From contig DASXAA010000079.1 in assembly GCA_036407035.1 (NCBI GenBank), positions 1 through 64,000 on the forward strand: DNA of 64,000 bases, given 5' to 3'. The DNA is from JACVRW01 sp036407035 (lineage in GTDB: Bacteria; Actinomycetota; Thermoleophilia; Solirubrobacterales; Thermoleophilaceae). A program made the position numbers and the translations under genes. Positions 22,848 to 31,751 of this stretch are shown piece by piece (position 1 is the first letter of the stretch; the number at the start of each line of letters is the position of its first letter). Under the pieces are notes generated by a model that made no database searches, had not been told where the DNA came from, and saw nothing but the letters and a program-made list of their open reading frames with translations.

Positions 22848-24262
22848 AGCGCCTCGACTTCCTTCAGCACCTTGGCGACCGAGTCCTTGGCGTCGCCGAA
22901 CAGGAGCGAGGTGTTGTCGAGGTAGAAGAGCGGGTTGTCGATCCCCGCGAAGCCCGTGTTCATCGACCGCTTGAGCACGATCACGGCGTCCGCCTTGTCC
23001 ACGTCGAGGATCGGCATGCCGTAGATGGGCGAGTTCTCCTGCTCGCGCGCCGCCGGGTTCGTCACGTCGTTCGCGCCGATCACGAGCGCCACGTCCGTCT
23101 GCGGGAACTCGGGGTTGATCTCGTCCATCTCCTTGAGCTGCTCGTACGGCACGTCGGCCTCGGCCAGCAGCACGTTCATGTGGCCCGGCATCCGGCCCGC
23201 CACCGGGTGGATCGCGAACGCCACGTCCACGCCGCGCTTCTCGAGCTCGCGCGTCAGCTCGTGGACCGTGTGCTGGGCCTGCGCGACGGCCATCCCATAG
23301 CCCGGAGCCACCACGACCTTGCGCGCGTACGCGAGCTGGATCGCCACGTCGGCCGGGTCGGTCGACCGCACCGGACGCGCCTCCTCGCCCTCGCCCGCGC
23401 CGGCGGCCACCGCAACGCCTCCGAACCCGCCCGCCACGATGTTCGGGATCGAGCGGTTCATCGCCTCCGCCATCAGGTGCGTGAGGATCGAGCCCGACGC
23501 GCCGACCAGCATCCCGGCCACGATCAGCGCGACGTTGTCGAGCGCGAGGCCGGCCGCCGCCGCCGAAAGCCCGGTGAACGCGTTCAGGAGCGAGATCACC
23601 ACTGGCATGTCGGCGCCGCCGATCGGCAGCACGAACATGTTGCCGAGCACCGCGGCGCAGACCAGGATCAGGATGAAGAGCGGCTGCGACTCCGTGCCCG
23701 AGGCGATCACGACCGCGGAGACGACGCACACGAGTAGCAGCCCCATGTTCACGAACTGCTGGCCCGGCACCTGGATCGGCCGGCCGGGCAGGATCTCCTG
23801 CAGCTTGCCGAACGCGATGTTCGAGCCCCAGAACGAGATCGATCCGACGATCGCGGCGAACAGCAGCGGGATCAGCACGTCGAGGTCGGGGTTGCCGCCG
23901 AGCGACAGGTCGTGCCGGTACTCCGCCCACGAGATCAGCGCCACCGCGCCGCCACCGACGCCGTTGAACAGCGCCACCATCTGCGGCATCGCGGTCATCT
24001 TCACGTTGCGCGCCGCGGGCACCCCGACCGCGGTCCCGATCGCGATGCCGAGCGCGATCAGCCCGTAGTCGCCGACCTCCTCGATCAGGAGCGTCGCGAC
24101 CAGCGCGATCGCCATCCCGACCGCCGCGATCCCGTTGCCGCGCCGCGCCGTGCGCGGGTTGTTCAGGAAGTGCAGGCCGAGGATGAAGCAGACGAAGGCG
24201 ACGATGTAGAGCGCCCGGATGAAGTCCGGGTCCTGGAGGAACGTCGCGCTGTAGAACGTCAC
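22844..24262 (-). CDS. pntB: NAD(P) transhydrogenase subunit beta
   Basis: The 472-residue protein has about eight or nine membrane helices followed by the NADP-binding domain III from about residue 295 (KVVVAPGYGMAVAQAQH, RMPGHMNVLLAEADVPY, IGANDVTNPAA). The enzyme couples proton entry to hydride transfer from NADH to NADP. A 4-nt overlap with pntAB upstream (ATGA-type) and CTGA with the lactonase downstream show tight coupling. Confidence 0.95.
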   Translation of the reverse strand: MTFYSATFLQDPDFIRALYIVAFVCFILGLHFLNNPRTARRGNGIAAVGMAIALVATLLIEEVGDYGLIALGIAIGTAVGVPAARNVKMTAMPQMVALFNGVGGGAVALISWAEYRHDLSLGGNPDLDVLIPLLFAAIVGSISFWGSNIAFGKLQEILPGRPIQVPGQQFVNMGLLLVCVVSAVVIASGTESQPLFILILVCAAVLGNMFVLPIGGADMPVVISLLNAFTGLSAAAAGLALDNVALIVAGMLVGASGSILTHLMAEAMNRSIPNIVAGGFGGVAVAAGAGEGEEARPVRSTDPADVAIQLAYARKVVVAPGYGMAVAQAQHTVHELTRELEKRGVDVAFAIHPVAGRMPGHMNVLLAEADVPYEQLKEMDEINPEFPQTDVALVIGANDVTNPAAREQENSPIYGMPILDVDKADAVIVLKRSMNTGFAGIDNPLFYLDNTSLLFGDAKDSVAKVLKEVEAL

Positions 24263-24561
24263 GAGCGCTCCTCCCGCCGCGGGTCCGGCTTGCGCTTGAA
24301 CATCTCGAGCATGCGGTCGGTGACGAGGAAGCCGCCGACCACGTTGATCGTGCCGAACGCGATCGCGATCACGAGGATCAGCTTGTTGACGAAGCCGTCG
24401 ACCTGCCCGATCAGCAGGATGCCGCCGAGCAGCACGATGCCGTGGATCGCGTTGGTGGCCGACATCAGCGGCGTGTGCAGCGTGTTCGGCACCTTCGAGA
24501 TCACCTCGAACCCGACGAACGCGGCCAGCACGAGGATGGTCAGCTCGGTGAGGAGATCCAT
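24259..24561 (-). CDS. pntAB: NAD(P) transhydrogenase alpha-2 (membrane) subunit
   Basis: This 100-residue protein has three membrane helices, with PNTLHTPLMSATNAIHGIVL typical of the domain II part of the alpha subunit. The alpha chain is split here into soluble PntAA and membrane PntAB, as in many non-enteric bacteria. ATG 24561 is 2 nt after the pntAA stop. Confidence 0.95.
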   Translation of the reverse strand: MDLLTELTILVLAAFVGFEVISKVPNTLHTPLMSATNAIHGIVLLGGILLIGQVDGFVNKLILVIAIAFGTINVVGGFLVTDRMLEMFKRKPDPRREERS

Positions 24562-24563
24562 GA

Positions 24564-25688
24564 CTAGGCGGCCACCTCGGCCGCGGCGCGGGCGCCCTCG
24601 TGCACGATCTCGCCGTCGCGCGTGATGCACGCCCCGGCGATCACCTCGTCCTCGAAGTCCAGCCGCAGCTCGCCCTCATCGACCATCAGCTCGAGCAACG
24701 CCTGCACGTTGCGCGAGTAGAGCGACGACGCGTGGTCGGGCATCGACGACGCCAGGTTCAGAGGCCCGGCGATCGTCACGCCCTCCTTGACGACGGTCTG
24801 GCCGGGCTCGGTCAGCTCGCAGTTGCCGCCGGTCTCGGCGGCGAGGTCCACGATCACCGACCCCGGCTTCATGTTGCGCACGGCCGCCTCGATGATCAGG
24901 AGCGGCGCGGGGCGCCCCGGCACGGCGGCTGTCGATATGACCGCGTCGACCTTGCCGATCTCCTCCGCCAGCAGCTCGCGCTGGCGCTGCTGCTCCTCGT
25001 CGGTCAGCTGGCGCGCGTATCCGCCGGCGGCCTCGGCGTCCTCGAGACCCATGTCGAGCTCGAGGAAGCGGGCCCCGAGCGACTCGATCTGCTCCTTGAC
25101 CGCCGAGCGCACGTCGAAGGCCTGGACCACGGCGCCCAGCCGGCGGGCGGTGGCGATCGCCTGCAGCCCGGCCACGCCGGCGCCGAGCACCAGCACCTTG
25201 GCAGGCCGCACGGTGCCGGCCGCCGTCGTGAGCATCGGGAAGAAGCGCGGCAGCTCCTGGGCCGCGATCAGCGCCGCCCGGTAGCCGGCGACGGTGGCCT
25301 GGGAGGAGAGCGCGTCCATCGACTGCGCGCGCGTGATGCGCGGGATCGCCTCCATCGCGAAGCTCGTCACGCCGGCGTCGGCGAGCGAGCGGACCGTGTC
25401 CGGCGCGCTCAGCGGCGCGAGGAACCCGATCAGCACCTTCCCGCGCGAGAGGCGGCCGATCTCCTCGGCGGTGGGCGGCGCCACCTTGGCCACCACGTCG
25501 CCCGAGAAGCCGTCGCCGATCGAGGCGCCCGCCTCCTCGTAGGCGGAGTCGGGCTGGAAGGCGGCCTCGCCGGCGCCTGCCTCGACCACCACGTCCACTC
25601 CGCCCTGGGAGAGGCGCTGCGCCGCCTCGGGCACGATCGCCACCCGGCGCTCGCCCGCAGTCTGTTCCTTGGGTACGGAGACCTTCAT
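24564..25688 (-). CDS. pntAA: NAD(P) transhydrogenase alpha-1 (NAD-binding) subunit
   Basis: This 374-residue AlaDH/PNT-type protein has KEQTAGERRVAIVPE at the N-terminus, the mobile-loop region RITRAQSMDALSSQATVAGY and the NAD motif VLGAGVAGLQA. It binds NADH and feeds hydride to PntB. ATG 25688 is the first gene of the operon; TACGCT (minus strand, 25719-25724) is a possible -10. It is divergent from korA, so the two redox modules share the spacer 25689-25845. Confidence 0.95.
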   Translation of the reverse strand: MKVSVPKEQTAGERRVAIVPEAAQRLSQGGVDVVVEAGAGEAAFQPDSAYEEAGASIGDGFSGDVVAKVAPPTAEEIGRLSRGKVLIGFLAPLSAPDTVRSLADAGVTSFAMEAIPRITRAQSMDALSSQATVAGYRAALIAAQELPRFFPMLTTAAGTVRPAKVLVLGAGVAGLQAIATARRLGAVVQAFDVRSAVKEQIESLGARFLELDMGLEDAEAAGGYARQLTDEEQQRQRELLAEEIGKVDAVISTAAVPGRPAPLLIIEAAVRNMKPGSVIVDLAAETGGNCELTEPGQTVVKEGVTIAGPLNLASSMPDHASSLYSRNVQALLELMVDEGELRLDFEDEVIAGACITRDGEIVHEGARAAAEVAA

Positions 25689-25845
25689 TGGGAGGGACCC
25701 TCCTGCGAGGGGCGCGAAAGCGTAACGGGGAGGCGCGGCGGGTGCGTTGTCAACGCTCCAACCCCCGCAGCGTAACCCTCCGGATGCCGCCGGTCGCGGT
25801 GGATACACTGGACGGACCGGCCGCGGGGGTCCAACGCCGGCACCA

Positions 25846-27678
25846 ATGAGTCAGAAGACAGTCGAGAAGAAGGACCGCGTCGTAGTCCGCTTCGCAGGCG
25901 ACTCCGGCGACGGGATGCAGCTGACGGGGAGCCGCTTCACGGACGCTACCGCGATCGTGGGGAACGACCTGGCGACGCTCCCCGACTTCCCTGCCGAGAT
26001 CCGAGCGCCCGCCGGCACCCCGCACGGGGTGTCCGCGTTCCAGATCCACTTCGCCTCGCGCGACATCCTCACGCCCGGCGACCACCCCAACGTGCTCGTC
26101 GCGATGAACCCCGCCGCGCTGATCACGCAGCTGGGCGCGGTCGAGAAGGGCGGGACGGTGATCGTCAACGAGGACGGCTTCACCGACCACAACCTGCGCA
26201 AGGCCGGCTACGCGGCGAACCCGCTCGAGGACGACACGCTCGACGACTACCAGGTCTTCCGCGTGCCGATGACCTCGATGACGGTCCGCGCGACCGAGGA
26301 GATCGACGGCATCACCTCGCGCGACGCCGCCCGCTGCAAGAACCTCTTCGCCCTCGGGCTCGTCTCCTGGATGTACGGCCGGCCCACCGAGCCGACCGTG
26401 GACTGGGTCGAGAAGAAGTTCGCCGACAAGCCGCCGGTCCGCGAGGCCAACCTGGCCGCCTTCCGCGCCGGCTACAACTTCGGCGAGACCGCCGAGCTGC
26501 TGGCCGTGCACTACGAGGTGGAGCCGGCGCCGGCGCCGCCCGGCACCTACCGCAACGTCAACGGCACCCAGGCGCTCGCCTTCGGCCTGATCGCCGCGAG
26601 CGTGCAGTCGGGCCTCGGGCTCTTCTATTCGAGCTACCCGATCACGCCCGCCTCCGAGCTGCTGCACACGCTCTCGCGCCACCGCCGCTTCGGCGTACGC
26701 ACGGTCCAGGCGGAGGACGAGATCGCGGCCGTGAACATGGCGCTCGGCGCCTCGTTCGCGGGCCGGCTCGGCGTGACCGCCACCAGCGGCCCGGGCATGG
26801 ACCTGAAGGCAGAGACGGTCGGGCTGGCCGTCGCGCTCGAGCTGCCGCTCGTGATCATCGACGTCCAGCGCGCCGGGCCGTCCACGGGCATGCCCACGAA
26901 GACCGAGGCCGCCGACCTGCTGATGGCGCTGTACGGGCGCCACGGCGAGTCGCCGCTGCCCGTCATCGCCGCGTCCACGCCAGGCGGCTGCTTCGACACC
27001 GCGCTCGAGGCCGTCCGCATCGCCGTCCGCTACCGCACGCCGGTGATCCTGCTGTCGGACACCTTCCTCGCCAACTCGTCCGAGCCGTGGAAGCTGCCGG
27101 ACGTGGCCGAGCTGCCCGACATCGACCCGGGCTTCGCGACCGACCCGAGCGGCTTCCAGCCCTACGCGCGCAACGAGGAGATGGCGCGGCCGTGGGCGGT
27201 GCCCGGCACGCCGGGCCTGCGGCACCGCATCGGCGGGCTCGAGAAGGAGGACGTGAGCGGCAACATCTCCTACGACCCGGCGAACCACGCCCACATGACG
27301 CGCCTGCGCGCCGAGCGGGTGGCCTCGATACCGGTCCCGGACCTCGAGGTCGACGACCCGGACGGCGACGCCACGCTGCTGGTGCTCGGCTGGGGATCGA
27401 CCTACGGCGCGATCCAGGGCGCGGCGCGGCGGGTGCGCCGCGAGCAGGGCCTGAAGGTCGCGACCGCGCACTTGCGGCACCTGCACCCGCTGCCGCGCAA
27501 CACCGGCGACCTGCTGCGCGCCTACGACCGCGTGCTCGTACCGGAGATGAACACCGGCCAGCTGGTGAAGGTGCTGCGGTCCGAGTTCCTCGTGGACTGC
27601 GAGGGCTTCTCGAAGGTCGACGGCATGCCGATCTTCACCGGCGACGTGATCGAGCAGATGGCGGAGCGGCTCTCGTGA
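25846..27678 (+). CDS. korA: 2-oxoacid:ferredoxin oxidoreductase, alpha (gamma-alpha fused) subunit
   Basis: The 610-residue protein has the gamma domain first (VRFAGDSGDGMQLTG, PAEIRAPAGTPHGVSAFQ). The alpha domain follows, with YPITPASELLHTLS and TSGPGMDLKAE. With KorB it converts 2-oxoglutarate (or another 2-oxoacid) and CoA to acyl-CoA, CO2 and reduced ferredoxin. ATG 25846; TACACT at 25804-25809 is a likely -10. The GTGA overlap with korB supports equimolar synthesis. Confidence 0.95.
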   Translation: MSQKTVEKKDRVVVRFAGDSGDGMQLTGSRFTDATAIVGNDLATLPDFPAEIRAPAGTPHGVSAFQIHFASRDILTPGDHPNVLVAMNPAALITQLGAVEKGGTVIVNEDGFTDHNLRKAGYAANPLEDDTLDDYQVFRVPMTSMTVRATEEIDGITSRDAARCKNLFALGLVSWMYGRPTEPTVDWVEKKFADKPPVREANLAAFRAGYNFGETAELLAVHYEVEPAPAPPGTYRNVNGTQALAFGLIAASVQSGLGLFYSSYPITPASELLHTLSRHRRFGVRTVQAEDEIAAVNMALGASFAGRLGVTATSGPGMDLKAETVGLAVALELPLVIIDVQRAGPSTGMPTKTEAADLLMALYGRHGESPLPVIAASTPGGCFDTALEAVRIAVRYRTPVILLSDTFLANSSEPWKLPDVAELPDIDPGFATDPSGFQPYARNEEMARPWAVPGTPGLRHRIGGLEKEDVSGNISYDPANHAHMTRLRAERVASIPVPDLEVDDPDGDATLLVLGWGSTYGAIQGAARRVRREQGLKVATAHLRHLHPLPRNTGDLLRAYDRVLVPEMNTGQLVKVLRSEFLVDCEGFSKVDGMPIFTGDVIEQMAERLS

Positions 27679-28703
27679 GCACGAACGGCGGCGACACCCT
27701 GAAGCTGACCAAGGCGGACTTCTCCTCCGACCAGGAGACGCGCTGGTGCCCCGGCTGCGGCGACTACGCCGTGCTCGCCTCGGTCCAGGGCTTCATGCCG
27801 GAGCTCGGGATCCCGCCGGACAAGATCGTCTTCGTCACCGGGATCGGCTGCGCCGGCCGCTTCGTCTACTACATGGACACCTACGGAATGCACGGCATCC
27901 ACGGCCGCGCGCCGGCGCTCGCCACCGGCGTGGCGACCTCGCGGCCCGACCTCTCGGTGTGGGTCATCACCGGCGACGGCGACGCCCTCTCGATCGGCGG
28001 CAATCACCTGATCCACGCGCTGCGGCGCAACGTGCCGCTGAAGATCCTGCTCTTCAACAACCAGATCTACGGGCTGACCAAGGGCCAGTACTCGCCGACG
28101 AGCGAGGAGGGCAAGGTCACGAAGTCCACGCCGTTCGGGTCGCAGGACCACCCGTTCAACCCGGTCTCGCTGGCGCTCGGCGCCGAGGCGACGTTCGTGG
28201 CCCGCACGGTCGACACCGACAAGCCGCACGTGGCGGAGACCCTGCGCGCGGCGGCGGCGCACCGCGGCACCGCGTTCGTCGAGATCTACCAGAACTGCAA
28301 CGTCTTCAACGACGGCGCCTTCGACGCCGTGCGCGCCAAGGGCCAGAAGGAGCTGAACCAGATCCGGCTCGAGGAGGGGAAGCCGATCACGTTCGGCGCC
28401 GAGGGCGAGCGCGCGGTGGCCCGCAACGAGCACGGCAGCCTCGAGATCGTCGACACGGCCGACGTGGGCGAGCGGAGCCTCGCGGTCCACGAGCCGCGCC
28501 GCGCCGATCCGAGCCTCGCGTTCGAGCTGGCCCACCTCACCTACCAGCCCACCGGACCGACCCCGATCGGGGTCTTCAGGGACGTCGAGCGGCCGATCTA
28601 CGGCGAGGAGCTGGCGCTGGAGCTGGAGGAGGCACGCTCGAAGGTCGGCTCCGAGGAGCTCGAGGGTCTGCTGCACTCCGGCGAGACCTGGACGGTCTCG
28701 TAG
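27675..28703 (+). CDS. korB: 2-oxoacid:ferredoxin oxidoreductase, beta subunit
   Basis: The 342-residue TPP-binding subunit has RWCPGCGDYAVL (cluster/TPP cysteines), GIGCAGRF and the TPP-Mg motif GDGDALSIGGNH...NNQIYGLTKGQ. It starts at GTG 27675, overlapping the korA stop (GTGA). The electron acceptor would be a ferredoxin; the small one at 13267 is one candidate. Confidence 0.95.
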   Translation: MSTNGGDTLKLTKADFSSDQETRWCPGCGDYAVLASVQGFMPELGIPPDKIVFVTGIGCAGRFVYYMDTYGMHGIHGRAPALATGVATSRPDLSVWVITGDGDALSIGGNHLIHALRRNVPLKILLFNNQIYGLTKGQYSPTSEEGKVTKSTPFGSQDHPFNPVSLALGAEATFVARTVDTDKPHVAETLRAAAAHRGTAFVEIYQNCNVFNDGAFDAVRAKGQKELNQIRLEEGKPITFGAEGERAVARNEHGSLEIVDTADVGERSLAVHEPRRADPSLAFELAHLTYQPTGPTPIGVFRDVERPIYGEELALELEEARSKVGSEELEGLLHSGETWTVS

Positions 28704-28710
28704 GTAGGTG

Positions 28711-29220
28711 CTAGGCCGCCAGGTCGAGCACGACGTCCGACACGCCGTAGCCCGTGTGGTGCTGCTCGAGGTGGCGCGTGAGCTTCAGCATCAGCTTGCG
28801 CGCGGGCACGTTGTCGGAGGCCATGGTGGCGGTGAAGCGGGTGATGCCAAGTTGGCGCGCCTCGTCGGCGAGCTGTTCGGCCAGCAGGGAGCCGAGGCCG
28901 CGCTGCTGCCAGTCGTCGGCGACCACGATCGCCGCGTCGGCGGCGGCCGGGTCGTCGTGTAGGCGTACGAAGCGGGCGACCGCGATCAGGCGGCGAGCCG
29001 GCGCGCCGGGGGATTCGGCTACCAGCGCCACATGATCGCGGCCGTCCACCTCAGTGAGGTATCGCAGCTCCGTCCGGCTGAAGCTGCGCTTGGGTGCGAG
29101 GAAGCGTCGCTGCACGCTCGTCTCTGAGAGGTACCGGAGCCCGGTTTCCAACATCCCCTTGTCGTCGGGGCGGATCGGCCGGATCAGGATCGGCGCTCCG
29201 TCTTCAAGACGCTTGGTCAC
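28711..29220 (-). CDS. GNAT-family N-acetyltransferase
   Basis: This 169-residue acetyltransferase has the acetyl-CoA loop DDWQQRGLGSLLAEQL and the C-terminal strand ITRFTATMASDNVPARKLML. It resembles the GNAT domain found fused to acyl-CoA synthetases and to protein acetyltransferases (PatA type), but here stands alone. The acceptor is unknown. It is convergent with korB. Confidence 0.88.
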   Translation of the reverse strand: MTKRLEDGAPILIRPIRPDDKGMLETGLRYLSETSVQRRFLAPKRSFSRTELRYLTEVDGRDHVALVAESPGAPARRLIAVARFVRLHDDPAAADAAIVVADDWQQRGLGSLLAEQLADEARQLGITRFTATMASDNVPARKLMLKLTRHLEQHHTGYGVSDVVLDLAA

Positions 29221-29265
29221 GACACAAACTCTCGCGGCCGGGGCCCGCCGCTTGTGTGTACTTCG

Positions 29266-30210
29266 TCACACGTGGCCGGAGGCGGCTGCGTCGCGCTCCC
29301 AGTCGAGCTCCGTGCGCACGCCGAGCCGGTGGAGCGCCTCGTTCGCCTCGTCGAGATCGGCGGCGTCGAGCACGGCCGCGGCGAGCGGGGCGGCGGCCCG
29401 GAGTGCGGTCTCCGGGTCGAAGTACACGGTGCCGGCGGCCTCTGGCGTGAGGTGGACGGTACGGCGCCCGCCGCGGATCTTCACCTCGCCCGTCTCGCCG
29501 CGGTACGCGCGCAGCGCCATCGCGCTCGCCTCGGTCGGGACCGCCTCTACCGCGCGCTCGAGCGCCGCGGCCACCTCGGCGGTGAGCGGGACGGTGCCGA
29601 GCAGCCCGCCGGCGGCTGCCAGGTCGTCGAGGCGAGACCGCACCTCCGCGAGCGTGAGCTCGCCGTCGCAGCCGATCCCGAAAACGCCGCCGAGCATCGG
29701 CGGCCCGAGCCGCACCGCGGCCGCCAGCATGACCGCGTCGCAGAGCGGGCTGCCGAGGCCGGGCTCGTCGCCGCGGGCCAGCACGTCGCCCCCCACGTCG
29801 ATGAACACGATGAGGTCGCATCCCAGCTCCGACGCGGCCGCCCGCAGCCCGGCCGCGATCGTGGCCGGCCCGCGCGTGGCATCCACCAGCACCACCTCCT
29901 CGCCCAGCAGCGCGGCCATGCGCGACTCGGCGAACAGCACGCCGCTGTCGCGCACCCGCGTGCGCGGGCCCGCAGCCAGCACCGCGGGGCCGAGCGGCCG
30001 GGCGTCCTCGATCTGCTCCGTCGCGCGCGGTCCCGGCAGCGGGTCGATCGGCCGCCGCTCCCAGGTCACGCCGCCGAGCACCGGCCGCGCGCCGTGCGCG
30101 AGGCGGCAGGCCTCGGCGGTCGCGAGCGCGCCGACCACGTCGCCGCCTCCGCCGATGCCGAGCACGAGCGGCCGGCGGGCGGCGGCGAGGGGCGTGCCGG
30201 AGTCGTGCAT
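29266..30210 (-). CDS. DUF1152 family protein
   Basis: This 314-residue protein has the glycine-rich start PLVLGIGGGGDVVGALATAE, the acidic block DLIVFIDVGGDVLARGDEPG and ASPLCDAVMLAA-type sequence (GSPLCDAVMLAA). These are the hallmarks of DUF1152, whose function is not established; the fold looks nucleotide-binding. ATG 30210 is preceded by TAGAGT (30219-30224, minus strand) at 8 nt. The divergent gene starts 19 nt away. Confidence 0.85.
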   Translation of the reverse strand: MHDSGTPLAAARRPLVLGIGGGGDVVGALATAEACRLAHGARPVLGGVTWERRPIDPLPGPRATEQIEDARPLGPAVLAAGPRTRVRDSGVLFAESRMAALLGEEVVLVDATRGPATIAAGLRAAASELGCDLIVFIDVGGDVLARGDEPGLGSPLCDAVMLAAAVRLGPPMLGGVFGIGCDGELTLAEVRSRLDDLAAAGGLLGTVPLTAEVAAALERAVEAVPTEASAMALRAYRGETGEVKIRGGRRTVHLTPEAAGTVYFDPETALRAAAPLAAAVLDAADLDEANEALHRLGVRTELDWERDAAASGHV

Positions 30211-30229
30211 GGCGTGCGACTCTACGGGT

Positions 30230-30820
30230 GTGGACGGCGACGAGTACCTGCTCGACACGCCCGTCGTGCGCGACTTCGTGGCGACCGTCCGCGAGCGGAT
30301 CGCCGCCACGGGCTCGCCGGAGGAGGCCTGCGAGGCGATCCGCCCGCCGTTCGCGGAGTTGCTCGAGGACCCCGACTGGCTCCCGGACCGCTACCGCGAG
30401 AGCGACCCGGACAGCGGCATGGGCGGCGGCATCGGCCAGTGGCTGCTGTTCCGCGCGGGCGACCGCTCGCTGTCCCTGTTCGCGCTGGTCGTGCCGTCCG
30501 AATCGGAGACTCCCGTGCACGACCACCTCGCGTGGGGCCTCGTGGGCCTCTACCGCGGCACGCAGGACGAGGAGATCTTCGCCGAGCGCGGCGGCGGCCT
30601 CGAGCTGGTGGAGAGCCGCGGGCTCGTGCCGGGCGACTTCTACGCGCTGATCCCGCCGGCCGGCGACATCCACCGCGTGCGGACGACCTCGGCCGAGACC
30701 TCGGTCTCGATCCACCTGCTCACGAACGACACCGGCTGCGTGTGGCGCCACGCGTACGACCCGGGCTCGGGCGAGCGGCGGCCGTTCCGGTCGGGCTACG
30801 TCAACGTGGAGTGCGACTGA
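30230..30820 (+). CDS. Cysteine-dioxygenase-like double-stranded beta-helix protein
   Basis: This 196-residue cupin-fold protein has the iron-ligand motif PVHDHLAWGLVGLYRGTQDE (two His) and a third His in GDIHRVRT. That matches the predicted metal-dependent enzyme group related to cysteine dioxygenase and 3-mercaptopropionate dioxygenase. It would oxidise a thiol to a sulfinic acid (inference). GTG 30230 is the first start in frame. It overlaps the convergent mtnA by 20 nt. Confidence 0.8.
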   Translation: MDGDEYLLDTPVVRDFVATVRERIAATGSPEEACEAIRPPFAELLEDPDWLPDRYRESDPDSGMGGGIGQWLLFRAGDRSLSLFALVVPSESETPVHDHLAWGLVGLYRGTQDEEIFAERGGGLELVESRGLVPGDFYALIPPAGDIHRVRTTSAETSVSIHLLTNDTGCVWRHAYDPGSGERRPFRSGYVNVECD

Positions 30821-31751
30821 GCGCCTCGGCGATCGAGCGCTCGTAGGGCGGCTCGAGCACGCCGGCCTCGGTGAAGACCGCGGTCACGAGCTCGGCGGGC
30901 GTGACGTCGAAGGCCGGGTTGAACGCGGGGGCCCCGCCGCCGGTGACCTCGGCGGGGTCGCGCTCCTCGATCGGGATCTCGGCGCCGCTCGGCGTCGACG
31001 GGTCGAGCGTGGAGAGCGGCGCCGCCACGTAGAAGGGCACGCCGTGGCGGGCGGCCAGCACCGCCAGCGGGTAGGTGCCGACCTTGTTGGCCACGTCGCC
31101 GTTTGCGGCGATGCGGTCGGCGCCCACCACTACCCGGTCCACCAGCCCGCGCGCCAGCATGCCGCCGGCCGCCGAGTCGGCGACCACCCGGAACGGGATC
31201 CCTGCGCGCTCCAGCTCCCAGGCGGTCAGGCGGGCGCCCTGGAGCAGCGGCCGCGTTTCGTCCACCCACACCTGCGCCAGCCGGCCGCCCTCCCAGGCGG
31301 CGCGCAGCACCCCGCCCGCCGTGCCGTAGCCGGCCGTGGCGAGCGCGCCGGCGTTGCAGTGGGTCAGGGCGCGGTCGCCCTCCGCGAAGCGCTCGGCGCC
31401 CAGCTCGGCCAGCCGGCGGTCGGCCTCCTCCTGCTCGCGGTGGAGGTCGCGCGCGAGCGCCAGCCGGTCGTCGGCCGCGAGCGAGCGGTCGAGCGCCCAG
31501 GCGAGGTTCACCGCGGTCGGCCGCGTGGAGCGCAGCAGGTCGGCGGCGGCCCGCGCGTCGTCGTCTCGCGCCAGCGCCATCGCGTAGGCCGCGGCGATCC
31601 CGATCGCGGGCGCCCCGCGCACGGCGAGCGTGCGGATGGCCTCCGCCACCTGCTCGGGGCGCTCGCAGCGGATCCAGCGCTCCTGTTGCGGGAGCGCCGT
31701 CTGGTCGAGCAGGAGCAGCGCGCCCTCGTGCCAGCGCAGCGGGGCGATCAT
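30801..31751 (-). CDS. mtnA: S-methyl-5-thioribose-1-phosphate isomerase
   Basis: The 316-residue eIF2B-like isomerase converts MTR-1-P to methylthioribulose-1-P in methionine salvage. Marks: VRGAPAIGIAAAYAMAL, the catalytic Cys in LTHCNAGALAT, the catalytic Asp in VVGADRIAANGDVANKVGTY and PFYVAAPLSTLD. The ATG overlaps the stop of the upstream P450 gene (ATGA). No other salvage gene is in this window. Confidence 0.93.
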   Translation of the reverse strand: MIAPLRWHEGALLLLDQTALPQQERWIRCERPEQVAEAIRTLAVRGAPAIGIAAAYAMALARDDDARAAADLLRSTRPTAVNLAWALDRSLAADDRLALARDLHREQEEADRRLAELGAERFAEGDRALTHCNAGALATAGYGTAGGVLRAAWEGGRLAQVWVDETRPLLQGARLTAWELERAGIPFRVVADSAAGGMLARGLVDRVVVGADRIAANGDVANKVGTYPLAVLAARHGVPFYVAAPLSTLDPSTPSGAEIPIEERDPAEVTGGGAPAFNPAFDVTPAELVTAVFTEAGVLEPPYERSIAEALSRTPR

